NCBI RefSeq assembly: GCF_052076145.1
Contig: NZ_CP197246.1
Coordinates: 6,324,001-6,388,000, forward strand
DNA length: 64,000 nt
Origin: Kitasatospora sp052076145
GTDB taxonomy: Bacteria > Actinomycetota > Actinomycetes > Streptomycetales > Streptomycetaceae
Direction of reading: 5' to 3'
The position numbers were made by a program, and so were the translations under genes. The notes beneath the pieces were generated by a model. The model saw nothing but the letters and a program-made list of their open reading frames with translations. It made no database searches and was not told the origin of the DNA. This document shows, in pieces, positions 14,767 through 22,563 of the stretch (position 1 is its first letter; the number at the start of each line of letters is the position of its first letter).

Positions 14767-15501
14767 ATGGACGGCGAGTTGACCTATCGCGCGGTGCTGG
14801 CCGTGGACATCGAGAGCTCGGCGGGGCGCGGCAACACCGCCCTGCTGAGGATCCGTGACGTGCTGGCCGCCGCGCTGCGCGAGTCGGCCGCACAGAGCGG
14901 GATCGACTGGGGGGCCTGCCTGATCGACGACCTGGGGGACGGCTTCCGGGTCGTCGCGCCGGCGGGGGTGCGGAAGGCTGCCCTGCTCCACCCGCTGGTG
15001 CACGAGCTCACCGCCCGCCTGCGTGCCCACAACCGGACGGCCGGGCCGAGCACGCGGATCCGGGTCCGGATCGCCCTGCACGCGGGTGAGCTCTGGCTGG
15101 CCGGCGCAGGCCGGGCGGCGGGCCGTCCGCTGGAGGTGCTCGCCCGGCTGCTGGACGCGGCTGCGGCCCGGACGCTGCTCGCCGAGGCGCCGGAGAGCAC
15201 CTGCGCGGTGGTGATCCTCTCGCCGCACTTCCACGAGGAGACGGTGCCGCACGGCTACCCGGGTATCGAACCCGAGCTCTTCCGCGAAGTCACCGTGACC
15301 AACAAGGAGTTCACCACCCGGGCCTGGGCCTGGCTGGTCGGCTCCGGGGCGGTGGAGCCGAGGGCCGGGCGCCAGCGCCCGCCGTCCGGCCCGTCGACCA
15401 TGGTCAACCGGGCCTCGGACCAGGCGGTGATCTACGCGATGCAGGACGTGGGGACCGTCCACGTGACGCATCGCCCCGAAAGCCAGAAGAGTGAGGAGTA
15501 G
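14767..15501 (+). CDS. Nucleotidyl-cyclase-like domain protein
   Basis: This 244-residue soluble protein starts at ATG 14767. Its N-terminal ~200 residues follow a class III cyclase layout: a first strand A-V-L-A-V-D-I-E-S-S (possible metal Asp), D-D-L-G-D-G-F-R-V-V at the hairpin (second Asp), and R-V-R-I-A-L-H-A-G-E-L. Class III cyclases make cAMP or cGMP and need a dimer. Several substrate-binding residues cannot be confirmed, so it may be catalytically altered. A tail with A-V-I-Y-A-M-Q-D-V-G-T-V-H-V-T-H resembles the end of the 6339 gene product. Such cyclase-like proteins are common in Streptomyces signalling clusters. Confidence 0.6.
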   Translation: MDGELTYRAVLAVDIESSAGRGNTALLRIRDVLAAALRESAAQSGIDWGACLIDDLGDGFRVVAPAGVRKAALLHPLVHELTARLRAHNRTAGPSTRIRVRIALHAGELWLAGAGRAAGRPLEVLARLLDAAAARTLLAEAPESTCAVVILSPHFHEETVPHGYPGIEPELFREVTVTNKEFTTRAWAWLVGSGAVEPRAGRQRPPSGPSTMVNRASDQAVIYAMQDVGTVHVTHRPESQKSEE

Positions 15502-15524
15502 CGAGAGGGACGGAGGTCGGGCTC

Positions 15525-16514
15525 TCAGAGCCAGCCGCTTCGCTTGAAGACCCGGTGCAGGACGACGCAGGCGCCGGCCATCAGGGCGAGGGCCGCGGGG
15601 TAGCCCCAGGGCTGGCGGAGCTCCGGCATGTCGGTGAAGTTCATGCCGTAGATCCCGGCGATCATCGTCGGTACGGCTGCGAGGGCGGCCCAGGCGGAGA
15701 TCTTCCGCATGTCGTTGTTCTGCTGGACGCTGACCTGGGCGAGGTTGGCGTTCAGGATGTCGGAGAGCAGCCGGTCGAGGCCGTCGACCAGTTCGTTCAC
15801 CTTGGTGAGGTGGTCGCCGACGTCGCGCAGGTAGGGCCTGAGCTGCTCGGGCACGTCCGTGGCCGTCGCGCGGGTGAGCCGGAGCAGCGGCTCCTGGAGC
15901 GGCCCGGCGGCCCGGCGGAAGGTGAGCAGGCGGCGTTTGAACTCGTAGATCCGCTCGGCGATGCCGCCGCGCAGGCGGCCGGGTGCGAAGACCTCGGCCT
16001 CCAGCTCGTCCAGGTCGCTCTGCAGCGCCGTCGCCACGTCGAGGTAGCTGTCGACCACCAGGTCCGCGACGGCGTGCAGCACGGCCATCGGGCCGGCCGC
16101 CAGCAGCTCGGGCTGCTGCTCCAGGTCGGCGCGGAGTCTGCCGAGCGCGCCGTCGGCGCCGTGGCGGATGGTCATCACGTACGCGTCGCCGACGACGAGC
16201 ATCACCTCGCCGGTGCTCACGCTGTGCCCGTCGGGGTGGTGGCCGATGGTCTTCAGGACCATGAAGAGCGAGTCACGGTACTCCTCCAGCTTGGGCCGCT
16301 GGTGCGCGGTGACGGCATCCTCGACCGCGAGCGGGTGGAGGCCGAACTCCTCGCTGACGAGGTCCAGCTCCTCGGTGGTGGGCTCGAAGAGGCCGATCCA
16401 GACGAAGGTGTCCCCGGCCTTCCGGGCAGCGGCCAGGGCGTCCGAGAAGTCCTCGGGTCCGGGTACGCGGCGGCCGCCCTGGTAGCTGGCACTGTCGACG
16501 ATCATGCCGTGCAT
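15525..16514 (-). CDS. CorA-family divalent metal ion transporter
   Basis: The 329-residue length matches CorA. A large N-terminal cytoplasmic domain is followed by the long stalk helix and two C-terminal membrane helices. The signature Y-G-M-N-F (selectivity filter, just after the first membrane helix A-L-A-A-V-P-T-M-I-A-G-I) is present. CorA channels are pentameric and carry Mg2+ (or Co2+/Ni2+) inward. The start is ATG 16514, or 16505 (MIVDSAS). It is divergent from the 16659 gene and stands alone. Ion preference cannot be deduced. Confidence 0.92.
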   Translation of the reverse strand: MHGMIVDSASYQGGRRVPGPEDFSDALAAARKAGDTFVWIGLFEPTTEELDLVSEEFGLHPLAVEDAVTAHQRPKLEEYRDSLFMVLKTIGHHPDGHSVSTGEVMLVVGDAYVMTIRHGADGALGRLRADLEQQPELLAAGPMAVLHAVADLVVDSYLDVATALQSDLDELEAEVFAPGRLRGGIAERIYEFKRRLLTFRRAAGPLQEPLLRLTRATATDVPEQLRPYLRDVGDHLTKVNELVDGLDRLLSDILNANLAQVSVQQNNDMRKISAWAALAAVPTMIAGIYGMNFTDMPELRQPWGYPAALALMAGACVVLHRVFKRSGWL

Positions 16515-16658
16515 TCTTCCCGAAGCGCGGCCCGGCTCCGCACTCCGGGGCGGGCGGGTGTTGGGGAGATTCGGTTACGGACGACGGGCGGCCACTGCGA
16601 TCCGCCGCCGCGATCAGCACCCTGGGAAGCGCGATCATGAGCGGATACGCTGGGCCCC

Positions 16659-17366
16659 ATGCCGACTCTGCTGCTCGTACGCCACGGCCGTTCCACCGCC
16701 AACACGGCCGGAGTCCTCGCCGGCTGGACACCGGGGGTCGACCTCGACGACACCGGACGCGGGCAGGCCGACGGGCTCGTCGGGCGGCTGGCGGAGGTGC
16801 CGATCGTGCAGGCCGTGAGCAGCCCGCTGGAGCGCTGCCGCCAGACCCTCGCCCCGCTGCTCGCCGCCCGCCCGGAGCTGGACGGCTCCGTGCTGGGCGG
16901 CCCCGCGCTGGACGAACGGCTCGGCGAGTGCCACTACGGCGACTGGACCGGGCGCCCGCTGGGTGAGCTGGCCAAGGAGCCGCTCTGGCGGACCGTCCAG
17001 GACCACGCCTCCGCCGCGGCCTTCCCCGGCGGTGAGTCGCTGCGCGAGCTGAGCCACCGGGCGGTCGAGGCGGTGCGCGAGTGGGACGCGAAGATCGCCG
17101 CCGAGCACGGGCCGGACGCCGTCTGGGTCGCCTGCTCGCACGGTGACGTGATCAAGGCCATCATCGCCGACGCCCTCGGTCTCCACCTGGACCACTTCCA
17201 GCGGATCTCCGTCGAGCCCTGCTCCGTCACCGCGATCCGCTACACCCCCCACCGCCCGTTCGTCCTGCGGGTCGGCGACACCGGCAGCCTCGCCTCGCTG
17301 GCCCCGCGGCCGGAGAAGCCGAGCAGCGGCGACGCGGTCGTCGGCGGCGACACCGGCACCGCGTGA
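16659..17366 (+). CDS. Histidine phosphatase (MSMEG_4193-type phosphomutase family)
   Basis: The 235-residue product starts L-L-L-V-R-H-G-R-S-T-A-N, the phosphohistidine motif of the branch 1 histidine phosphatase superfamily. The second catalytic His is in C-S-H-G-D-V-I-K, and the acid is in the D-E-R-L-G-E block. By its combination with the following DUF3090 and SCO1664-type genes it fits the TIGR03848 (MSMEG_4193) family, whose substrate is unknown; true phosphoglycerate mutase activity is unlikely. ATG 16659 starts it. A SigR-type promoter lies between it and the next gene, so the downstream genes can be expressed separately. Confidence 0.88.
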   Translation: MPTLLLVRHGRSTANTAGVLAGWTPGVDLDDTGRGQADGLVGRLAEVPIVQAVSSPLERCRQTLAPLLAARPELDGSVLGGPALDERLGECHYGDWTGRPLGELAKEPLWRTVQDHASAAAFPGGESLRELSHRAVEAVREWDAKIAAEHGPDAVWVACSHGDVIKAIIADALGLHLDHFQRISVEPCSVTAIRYTPHRPFVLRVGDTGSLASLAPRPEKPSSGDAVVGGDTGTA

Positions 17367-17373
17367 AGCAGCG

Positions 17374-17399
17374 GGAATCGAAACCTGACCTGTCGAGTT
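17374..17399 (+). promoter_or_regulatory. Candidate SigR-type ECF promoter (GGAAT-N18-GTT)
   Basis: GGAAT at 17374-17378 (with preceding G) and GTT at 17397-17399 are separated by exactly 18 bases, the consensus for the thiol-stress sigma factor SigR of Streptomyces. It lies 100 bases before the DUF3090 gene, whose unit ends in mshC, a mycothiol gene. Confidence 0.6.
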
Positions 17400-17499
17400 G
17401 ACACCCGACGGGCGAGCCGACACCTGGCGGCCCCGGGCCGTGGCCCAGGCCGTAGGGTGGCAAGTGAGCCCACGATCGATCAGAACCCGGAGCGAGAGC

Positions 17500-18078
17500 G
17501 TGCCCCGTCAGGTCCATTTCTACGACCAGCCCGAGCGGTTCGTGGCCGGCACCGTCGGCCAGCCCGGCGCGCGGGCGTTCTTCCTGCAAGCCAGCGCCCG
17601 GGGCCGGATCACCAGCGTGCTGCTGGAGAAGGCGCAGGTCGCCGCCCTCGCCGAGCGGGTCGAGGAGGTGCTCGACGAGGCGCTGCGCCGCAGCGGCGGC
17701 TCCGCGACGATCCCGGTCGCCGCCCCGCCGGAGCTGGTCGACACCGCCCCGCTCGACCTGCCGCTGGAGCAGGAGTTCCGGGTCGGCACGATGGCGCTGG
17801 CCTGGGACAGCGTGGACGAGTGCCTGGTGGTCGAGGCGCAGGCCGTGGTCGAGGCCGAGGAGGACGAGACCGAGGAGGAGGAGCCGGAGGACGTCTTCGC
17901 CGACGAGGAGAACGGCCCGGACATGCTCCGGGTGCGGCTCTCCGGCGCGATGGCCCGGGTCTTCGCCAAGCGCGCGCTCGACCTCGTCGCCGCCGGTCGC
18001 AAGCCCTGCCCGTTCTGCAACCTCCCGCTCGACCCGGAGGGCCACCTGTGCCCGCGCGCGAACGGCTACCGGCGCTGA
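17500..18078 (+). CDS. DUF3090 family protein
   Basis: This 192-residue protein starts at GTG 17500 (V-P-R-Q-V-H-F-Y-D-Q-P-E-R-F-V-A-G-T), the usual start of the family; upstream codons are in frame but unlikely. It has an acidic segment E-E-D-E-T-E-E-E-E-P-E-D (about 125-137) and ends in a zinc-ribbon-like C-P-F-C-N-L-P-L-D-P-E-G-H-L-C-P. DUF3090 is conserved in actinobacteria beside the SCO1664 family and mshC, as here. Biochemical function is unknown. It overlaps the next gene by 31 bases, so translation is coupled. Confidence 0.9.
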   Translation: MPRQVHFYDQPERFVAGTVGQPGARAFFLQASARGRITSVLLEKAQVAALAERVEEVLDEALRRSGGSATIPVAAPPELVDTAPLDLPLEQEFRVGTMALAWDSVDECLVVEAQAVVEAEEDETEEEEPEDVFADEENGPDMLRVRLSGAMARVFAKRALDLVAAGRKPCPFCNLPLDPEGHLCPRANGYRR

Positions 18079-18920
18079 ACGCCGAAGCCGTCCCGCTGGC
18101 GGACCCGGCGGCCAGCGCGGCCCTCGCCGCCGACCCGGACGCCGCGCTCGACCTGCTGGGCGCGGGGGAGCTGGCCGTCCACGGCCGGGTCACCGACGCG
18201 TCCAACGCGGTGCTCTACTGCACCGTGACGCTCGACGGGCTCACCGCCCCCTGCGTCTACAAGCCCGTCGCGGGGGAGCGCCCGCTCTGGGACTTCCCCG
18301 ACGGGACGCTGGCCGGGCGCGAGGTCGCCGCGTACGAGGTGTCGGCGGCGACCGGCTGGGCGCTGGTGCCGCCGACGCTGCTGCGCGAGGGCCCGCACGG
18401 GCCCGGCATGGTGCAGCTCTGGGTCGAGCCCGCCGAGGAGGCGCCCGAGCTGCTCGACCTGCAGAGGCCCGAGGGCGCGGAGCCCGGCTGGCTGCCGATC
18501 GTCCGCGCCGACGTCGGCGAGGGCCGCACCGCCCTGCTGGTGCACCGGGACGACGAGCGGCTGCGCCGGCTGGCCGTGCTGGACGCGGTGCTCAACAACG
18601 CCGACCGCAAGGGCGGCCACTGGATCGCCGCCGCCGACGGGCGGCTGTACGGGATCGACCACGGCGTCACTTTCGCGGTGCCCGGCAAACTCCGCACCCT
18701 GCTGTGGGGTTGGGCCGGGCAGCCGCTCACCGAGGAGGCCGCCGAGGTGCTCGGCCGGCTCGCCGCCGGGCTCGGCGGCCCGCTCGCCGGGCGGCTCGCC
18801 CCGCACCTCACCGAGGCCGAACTCCGCGCCGCCCAGGCCCGGGTGGCCGAACTGCTGGACAGTCGACGGCACCCGCTGCCCTCGGCCGACTGGCCGTCCA
18901 TCCCGTGGCCACCGGTCTGA
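18048..18920 (+). CDS. SCO1664-family PI3/4-kinase-like protein
   Basis: GTG 18048 lies seven bases after GGAGG (18036-18040), inside the end of the DUF3090 gene, and opens 290 residues. The fold resembles the phosphatidylinositol 3/4-kinase-like group: T-A-P-C-V-Y-K-P-V-A-G-E (nucleotide Lys, about residue 76), L-D-A-V-L-N-N-A-D-R-K-G-G-H (catalytic loop) and Y-G-I-D-H-G-V-T-F (metal Asp). It may phosphorylate or otherwise modify a protein or small molecule. The substrate is unknown. Its constant link to mshC and the SigR-type promoter suggest a role in thiol or oxidative stress, but this is inference. Confidence 0.88.
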   Translation: MPARERLPALNAEAVPLADPAASAALAADPDAALDLLGAGELAVHGRVTDASNAVLYCTVTLDGLTAPCVYKPVAGERPLWDFPDGTLAGREVAAYEVSAATGWALVPPTLLREGPHGPGMVQLWVEPAEEAPELLDLQRPEGAEPGWLPIVRADVGEGRTALLVHRDDERLRRLAVLDAVLNNADRKGGHWIAAADGRLYGIDHGVTFAVPGKLRTLLWGWAGQPLTEEAAEVLGRLAAGLGGPLAGRLAPHLTEAELRAAQARVAELLDSRRHPLPSADWPSIPWPPV

Positions 18921-18948
18921 ACGGTCTGAACGGTCCGAACGGTCTGAC
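18913..18948. repeat. Short 9-bp tandem repeat across a stop codon
   Basis: CGGTCTGAA is repeated four times (third copy CGGTCCGAA, fourth ending in C), and the upstream gene's TGA lies in the first copy. It looks like slippage-generated sequence; no function is evident. Confidence 0.7.
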
Positions 18949-19064
18949 GGACCGGTACGACGGGTGTGACACAGAACCTGATCTGACACAGTCGAAAACC
19001 GATTTCCAGCCGATCCCAAGCGGTGGTTGGCCATCCAAAACAACCCAAGGTTAGAGTCACTTTC

Positions 19065-20294
19065 ATGCATTCCTGGCCCGCCTCCGAGGTTCCCGCCCTG
19101 CCTGGTCAGGGGTTCCCCCTCCGAATCCACGACAGCGCCACCGGCGCTATCCGGGAGGTCGTGCCGCAGGACGGCACTGCCCGGCTCTACGTCTGCGGCA
19201 TCACCCCCTACGACGCGACCCACCTGGGCCACGCCGCCACCTACAATGCGTTCGACCTCGTCCAGCGCGTCTGGAAGGACGCCGGTCACGACGTCCTGTA
19301 CGTCCAGAACGTCACCGACGTCGACGACCCGCTGCTGGAGCGCGCCGTCGCCACCGGCCAGGACTGGACGGTGCTCGCCGAGCGCGAGACCGCGCTCTTC
19401 CGCGAGGACATGACCGCCCTGCGGATGCTGCCGCCCGCGCACTACATCGGCGCCGTCGAGTCCATCCCGTGGATCGTCCCGCTGGTGAAGAAGCTGCTGG
19501 CGAGCGGCGCCGCGTACGAGCTGGACGGCGACATCTACTACTCGGTCGACGCCGACCCGCACTTCGGCGAGGTCTCCGGGCTGACCCGCGAGGCGATGGC
19601 GTCGATCTTCGCCGAGCGCGGCGGTGACCCGGAGCGGCCGGGCAAGAAGCACCCGCTGGACGCCCTGCTCTGGCTGGCGGCCCGGCCCGGCGAGCCCGCC
19701 TGGGACACCGAGCTCGGCCACGGCCGTCCCGGCTGGCACATCGAGTGCGTGGCGATCGCCCTCGAGTACCTCGGGATGTCCTTCGACATCCAGGGCGGCG
19801 GCAACGACCTCGTCTTCCCGCACCACGAGATGGGCGCCGCGCACGCCCACAGCGCCACCGGCGTCCACCCCTACGCCCGCAGCTACGTGCACGCCGGGAT
19901 GGTCGGGCTGGACGGGCACAAGATGTCCAAGTCGCGCGGCAACCTGGTCTTCGTCTCCGCGCTGCGCCGCGAGGGCGTCGACCCGGCCGCGATCCGGCTC
20001 GCGCTGCTGGCCCACCACTACCGCAGTGACTGGGGGTGGCAGCAGGCCGACCTGGACGGCGCCGTCGAGCGGCTCGCCCGCTGGCGCGCGGCCGTCTCCC
20101 GCCCTGACGGCCCGTCGGCCGAGGCGCTGCTCGCCGAGGTCCGCACCGCGCTCGCCGAGGACCTCGACACCCCCGCCGCGCTCGCCGCGGTCGACCGCTG
20201 GGCCGCCCTCGCGGAGTCCACCGGTGGCGCGGACATCAGCGCCCCCGGCCTGGCCTCCCGTACGGTCGACGCCCTGCTGGGGGTCGCGCTCTAG
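19065..20294 (+). CDS. mshC: L-cysteine:1D-myo-inositol 2-amino-2-deoxy-alpha-D-glucopyranoside ligase MshC
   Basis: MshC joins cysteine to GlcN-inositol using ATP, the third committed step of mycothiol synthesis in the cytoplasm. The 409-residue protein is a shortened cysteinyl-tRNA-synthetase relative: zinc Cys44 in Y-V-C-G-I-T-P-Y-D, the HIGH-type H53-L-G-H56, W-H-I-E-C, and K286-M-S-K-S290. It has no anticodon-binding domain, and its length is that of MshC (about 410), not CysS. ATG 19065 is preferred over an upstream frame extension. It follows the SCO1664-type gene by 144 bases. Two direct TGACACAG copies (18967-18974, 18984-18991) lie in the gap, so it may have its own promoter too. 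Confidence 0.95.
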   Translation: MHSWPASEVPALPGQGFPLRIHDSATGAIREVVPQDGTARLYVCGITPYDATHLGHAATYNAFDLVQRVWKDAGHDVLYVQNVTDVDDPLLERAVATGQDWTVLAERETALFREDMTALRMLPPAHYIGAVESIPWIVPLVKKLLASGAAYELDGDIYYSVDADPHFGEVSGLTREAMASIFAERGGDPERPGKKHPLDALLWLAARPGEPAWDTELGHGRPGWHIECVAIALEYLGMSFDIQGGGNDLVFPHHEMGAAHAHSATGVHPYARSYVHAGMVGLDGHKMSKSRGNLVFVSALRREGVDPAAIRLALLAHHYRSDWGWQQADLDGAVERLARWRAAVSRPDGPSAEALLAEVRTALAEDLDTPAALAAVDRWAALAESTGGADISAPGLASRTVDALLGVAL

Positions 20295-20310
20295 CCTGAC
20301 CGTGCACCAC

Positions 20311-20363
20311 CCGGAGGGCGCGAGCCCCTGCCTGATCCACAGGCAGGGGCTCGTGCCCTCCGG
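20311..20363 (+). terminator. Long hairpin terminator after mshC
   Basis: A 24-bp stem (20311-20334 with 20340-20363, one G-U pair) encloses a 5-base loop. A second, imperfect hairpin follows at about 20390-20436. Confidence 0.85.
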
Positions 20364-20496
20364 TGCGTGTGGGGCCGGTGAGTCGACGACCTGACAGGGT
20401 CGGCCCGGCCTCGGGGCGGGGGTCGGGCCGTCAGGTCGGGTACGTCGGAGACTTGGCGTGCCCAATCCGACGTACCGAGGCCAGAGGAGGGAACGC

Positions 20497-20898
20497 ATGA
20501 CCGCGCAACTGCTCGCCGAACTGCCGCCCGTACTGCCGCCCGTACTGTTCTCCGGGATTCCCGGCGAGGTGCTCGCCCGGCTGGATCTGGACTTCCACCC
20601 CGTCGTCGCCGACGGCCGGGTGGGCATCGAGATGCACCAGCTCTACTCCGCCCGTGCCACGGAGCAGGACGGCCCCTCGGCAGCCCTCGTGCGCTACCTT
20701 CCGGGTGCCACCACGGCCTCGCACCGCCACCCCGGCTACGAGCTGATCTACGTGCTCAGCGGGGTGCTGGAGACGGAGGACGGCGTCTACCCGGAGAACA
20801 GCCTGCTGGTGATGCCGCCCGACAGCGTGCACGCCCCGCACAGCCCGGCGGGCTGCCTCGTCCTGGTGGTCTGGGAGCAGCCCGTCCGGCTGGCGTAG
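20497..20898 (+). CDS. Cupin-domain protein (ChrR-like)
   Basis: This 133-residue soluble protein starts at ATG 20497 after GAGGAGGG. A single cupin barrel is visible: R-Y-L-P-G-A-T-T-A-S-H-R-H-P-G-Y-E-L-I-Y-V-L-S-G-V-L-E supplies the H-x-H...E metal motif, and P-P-D-S-V-H-A-P-H-S supplies the second motif's His. It resembles the C-terminal cupin of ChrR anti-sigma factors, without the ASD zinc domain, so it is probably an enzyme or sensor of unknown substrate. A short repeat (LPPVLPPVL) lies near the N terminus. It stands alone between terminators and a convergent gene. Confidence 0.82.
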   Translation: MTAQLLAELPPVLPPVLFSGIPGEVLARLDLDFHPVVADGRVGIEMHQLYSARATEQDGPSAALVRYLPGATTASHRHPGYELIYVLSGVLETEDGVYPENSLLVMPPDSVHAPHSPAGCLVLVVWEQPVRLA

Positions 20899-20910
20899 CC
20901 CGTGCGGCGG

Positions 20911-21453
20911 CTACGGGACGGGGTGGCGCTCGCGGAAGGCCGCGGCCTTGGCCCGGTTGCCGCAGACGGACATGTCGCACCAGCGGCGGGAGCCCCGGCG
21001 GGACCGGTCGACGTACAGCCGGGTGCAGCGCTGCCCGGCGCACTCCTTGACGGCCTCGGCCGACGGGCCGGCCAGCAGCTCCACGGCGGTGCGGGCCAGC
21101 GTGGCCAGCACCGCCCGGACGCTGCCGGTGTGCCGCAGGGAGCGGTCGGCCAGCAGCTCGGTCGTGATCGGGGCCCCGGCGGCGGCGCCGTTCAGCAGCT
21201 CGCGGTCGGCGTCGTCGTACGGGGCGCCGGTGGCGGCGGCGAGGGCCATCCGGTAGACGGCCTCGCGCAGCCGGAGGGCGGCGGCGAGGTCGGCCGCGGT
21301 GGCGGCGGCGGGGTTGTCGACCAGGCCGGAGGCGGCGACCCAGGCGGACAGGCCGTCCGGGGTGGTCACCAGGTCGACGGGCTCGCTGCGCCGGTGCTGG
21401 ACGGTACCGGCGAAGTCCAGCGCCGGGTCACCGCTGACGAAGACGAATTCCAT
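20911..21453 (-). CDS. CGNR zinc-finger / ABATE-domain regulator
   Basis: The 180-residue protein begins M-E-F-V-F-V-S-G-D-P-A-L-D-F-A-G-T-V, the family's typical start (an upstream ATG at 21480 is possible). It carries an N-terminal ABATE (DUF1470) domain. The C-terminal zinc finger reads C-A-G-Q-R-C-T-R-L-Y-V-D...R-R-W-C-D-M-S-V-C-G-N-R, giving four Cys and the CGNR signature. These proteins are presumed stress-responsive transcription regulators. It is divergently transcribed from an EamA transporter gene, with a strong dyad between the two (21466-21501), so it probably controls that exporter and itself. Confidence 0.9.
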   Translation of the reverse strand: MEFVFVSGDPALDFAGTVQHRRSEPVDLVTTPDGLSAWVAASGLVDNPAAATAADLAAALRLREAVYRMALAAATGAPYDDADRELLNGAAAGAPITTELLADRSLRHTGSVRAVLATLARTAVELLAGPSAEAVKECAGQRCTRLYVDRSRRGSRRWCDMSVCGNRAKAAAFRERHPVP

Positions 21454-21465
21454 CGGATCAGCATA

Positions 21466-21501
21466 ACGCTCACTAACCATATTGACCGGTTGCGTGAGCG
21501 T
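21466..21501. promoter_or_regulatory. Operator-like dyad between divergent CGNR and EamA genes
   Basis: ACGCTCAC-T-AACC (21466-21478) faces GGTT-GC-GTGAGCGT (21488-21501), 12 matched bases on each side around an AT-richer 9-base centre. Its position between divergent starts makes it the likely binding site of the CGNR regulator. Confidence 0.6.
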
Positions 21502-21565
21502 CCCGAAGTCCCTAGGCTCTACGTAACCCCGTTGGAGGGTTACCCGAAGCGTGAGGATCACTTCC

Positions 21566-22504
21566 GTGTCAGAGCGCGACGACGTGAGACTGGCCGACCG
21601 GCCAGAGGCGGTGGCTGTTGCCGCCGCCGCTCCGGGTGACGGTTCGAGCGGGGCTCCCCGATGGGCCTCGGCCGCCGTACCGGCAGTGTTCGTGGTGCTG
21701 TGGAGCAGCGCCTTCGTCGCGGCGGTGTTCGGCACCGGCGCGGCTCCGCCGCTGCTGCTGACCTTCGCCCGGTTCGCGCTGGCGGGTGTGCTGCTGGCGG
21801 CGATCGCGCTGGTGTCGCGCTCGCCGTGGCCGCGTGGCCGGATGCTGCTGCACGTGGTCGTGGTCGGCCTGCTGATGCAGGCGGTGCAGTTCGGCGCCTT
21901 CTACACCGCGATCGGGGCCGGGCTGCCCGGTGGCGTGGTGGCGCTCGTCCAGGGCTTCAACCCGGTGCTGATCGCGCTGATGGCCGGCGCGGTGCTCGGC
22001 GAGCGGATCACCCGGCGGCAGTGGATGGGGTTCGGCGTCGGCGCGGTCGGCGTCGGGCTCGCGGTGGCGGGGGAGTTGAGCGTCTCGGTGTCAGCCGTGC
22101 TGCTCTGCTTCGTCGGGCTGCTGGGGCTGAGCGTCGGCACGGTGTACCAGAAGAAGTTCACCCAGGGCACCGACGTCCGCAGCAGTACAGCCGTCCACTT
22201 CCTGGCCAGTGCACCGGTGATCGGGCTGCTCTCGCTGCTGCTGGAGGATCAGCGGGTCAGCGACTGGGGCTCGTTCGGCGCGGCGCTCGGCTGGATCGTG
22301 CTGATCAACTCCGTCGGGACGTTCCTGCTGCTGAACATGATGCTCCGCAAGCAGGACGCCAGCCGGGTGGGCACGCTGTTCTTCCTGACGCCCTCCGTCA
22401 CGGCGCTGCTCGGCTGGCTGGTCATCGGTCAGACCCTCAACCCTCTTGCCATCATCGGCCTGGCGCTCGGCGGTTGCGGCGTGGTGCTCGCCGTCCGCCG
22501 CTGA
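21566..22504 (+). CDS. EamA/DMT-family transporter
   Basis: The 312-residue inner-membrane protein has about ten hydrophobic helices in two EamA repeats (first starting V-P-A-V-F-V-V-L-W-S-S-A-F; second near V-S-A-V-L-L-C-F-V-G-L-L). This is typical of drug/metabolite exporters related to RhaT and YdcZ groups. An Ala-rich cytoplasmic start of about 30 residues precedes the first helix. The start is GTG 21566 (GAGG nine bases upstream) or GTG 21551. It is probably an exporter controlled by the divergent CGNR protein. The substrate is unknown. Confidence 0.9.
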   Translation: MSERDDVRLADRPEAVAVAAAAPGDGSSGAPRWASAAVPAVFVVLWSSAFVAAVFGTGAAPPLLLTFARFALAGVLLAAIALVSRSPWPRGRMLLHVVVVGLLMQAVQFGAFYTAIGAGLPGGVVALVQGFNPVLIALMAGAVLGERITRRQWMGFGVGAVGVGLAVAGELSVSVSAVLLCFVGLLGLSVGTVYQKKFTQGTDVRSSTAVHFLASAPVIGLLSLLLEDQRVSDWGSFGAALGWIVLINSVGTFLLLNMMLRKQDASRVGTLFFLTPSVTALLGWLVIGQTLNPLAIIGLALGGCGVVLAVRR

Positions 22505-22563
22505 GCTGCACGACCAGGCCGCCTTTCCCCGTACGTGTGAACGACGAACGAAGAGGAACAGAC

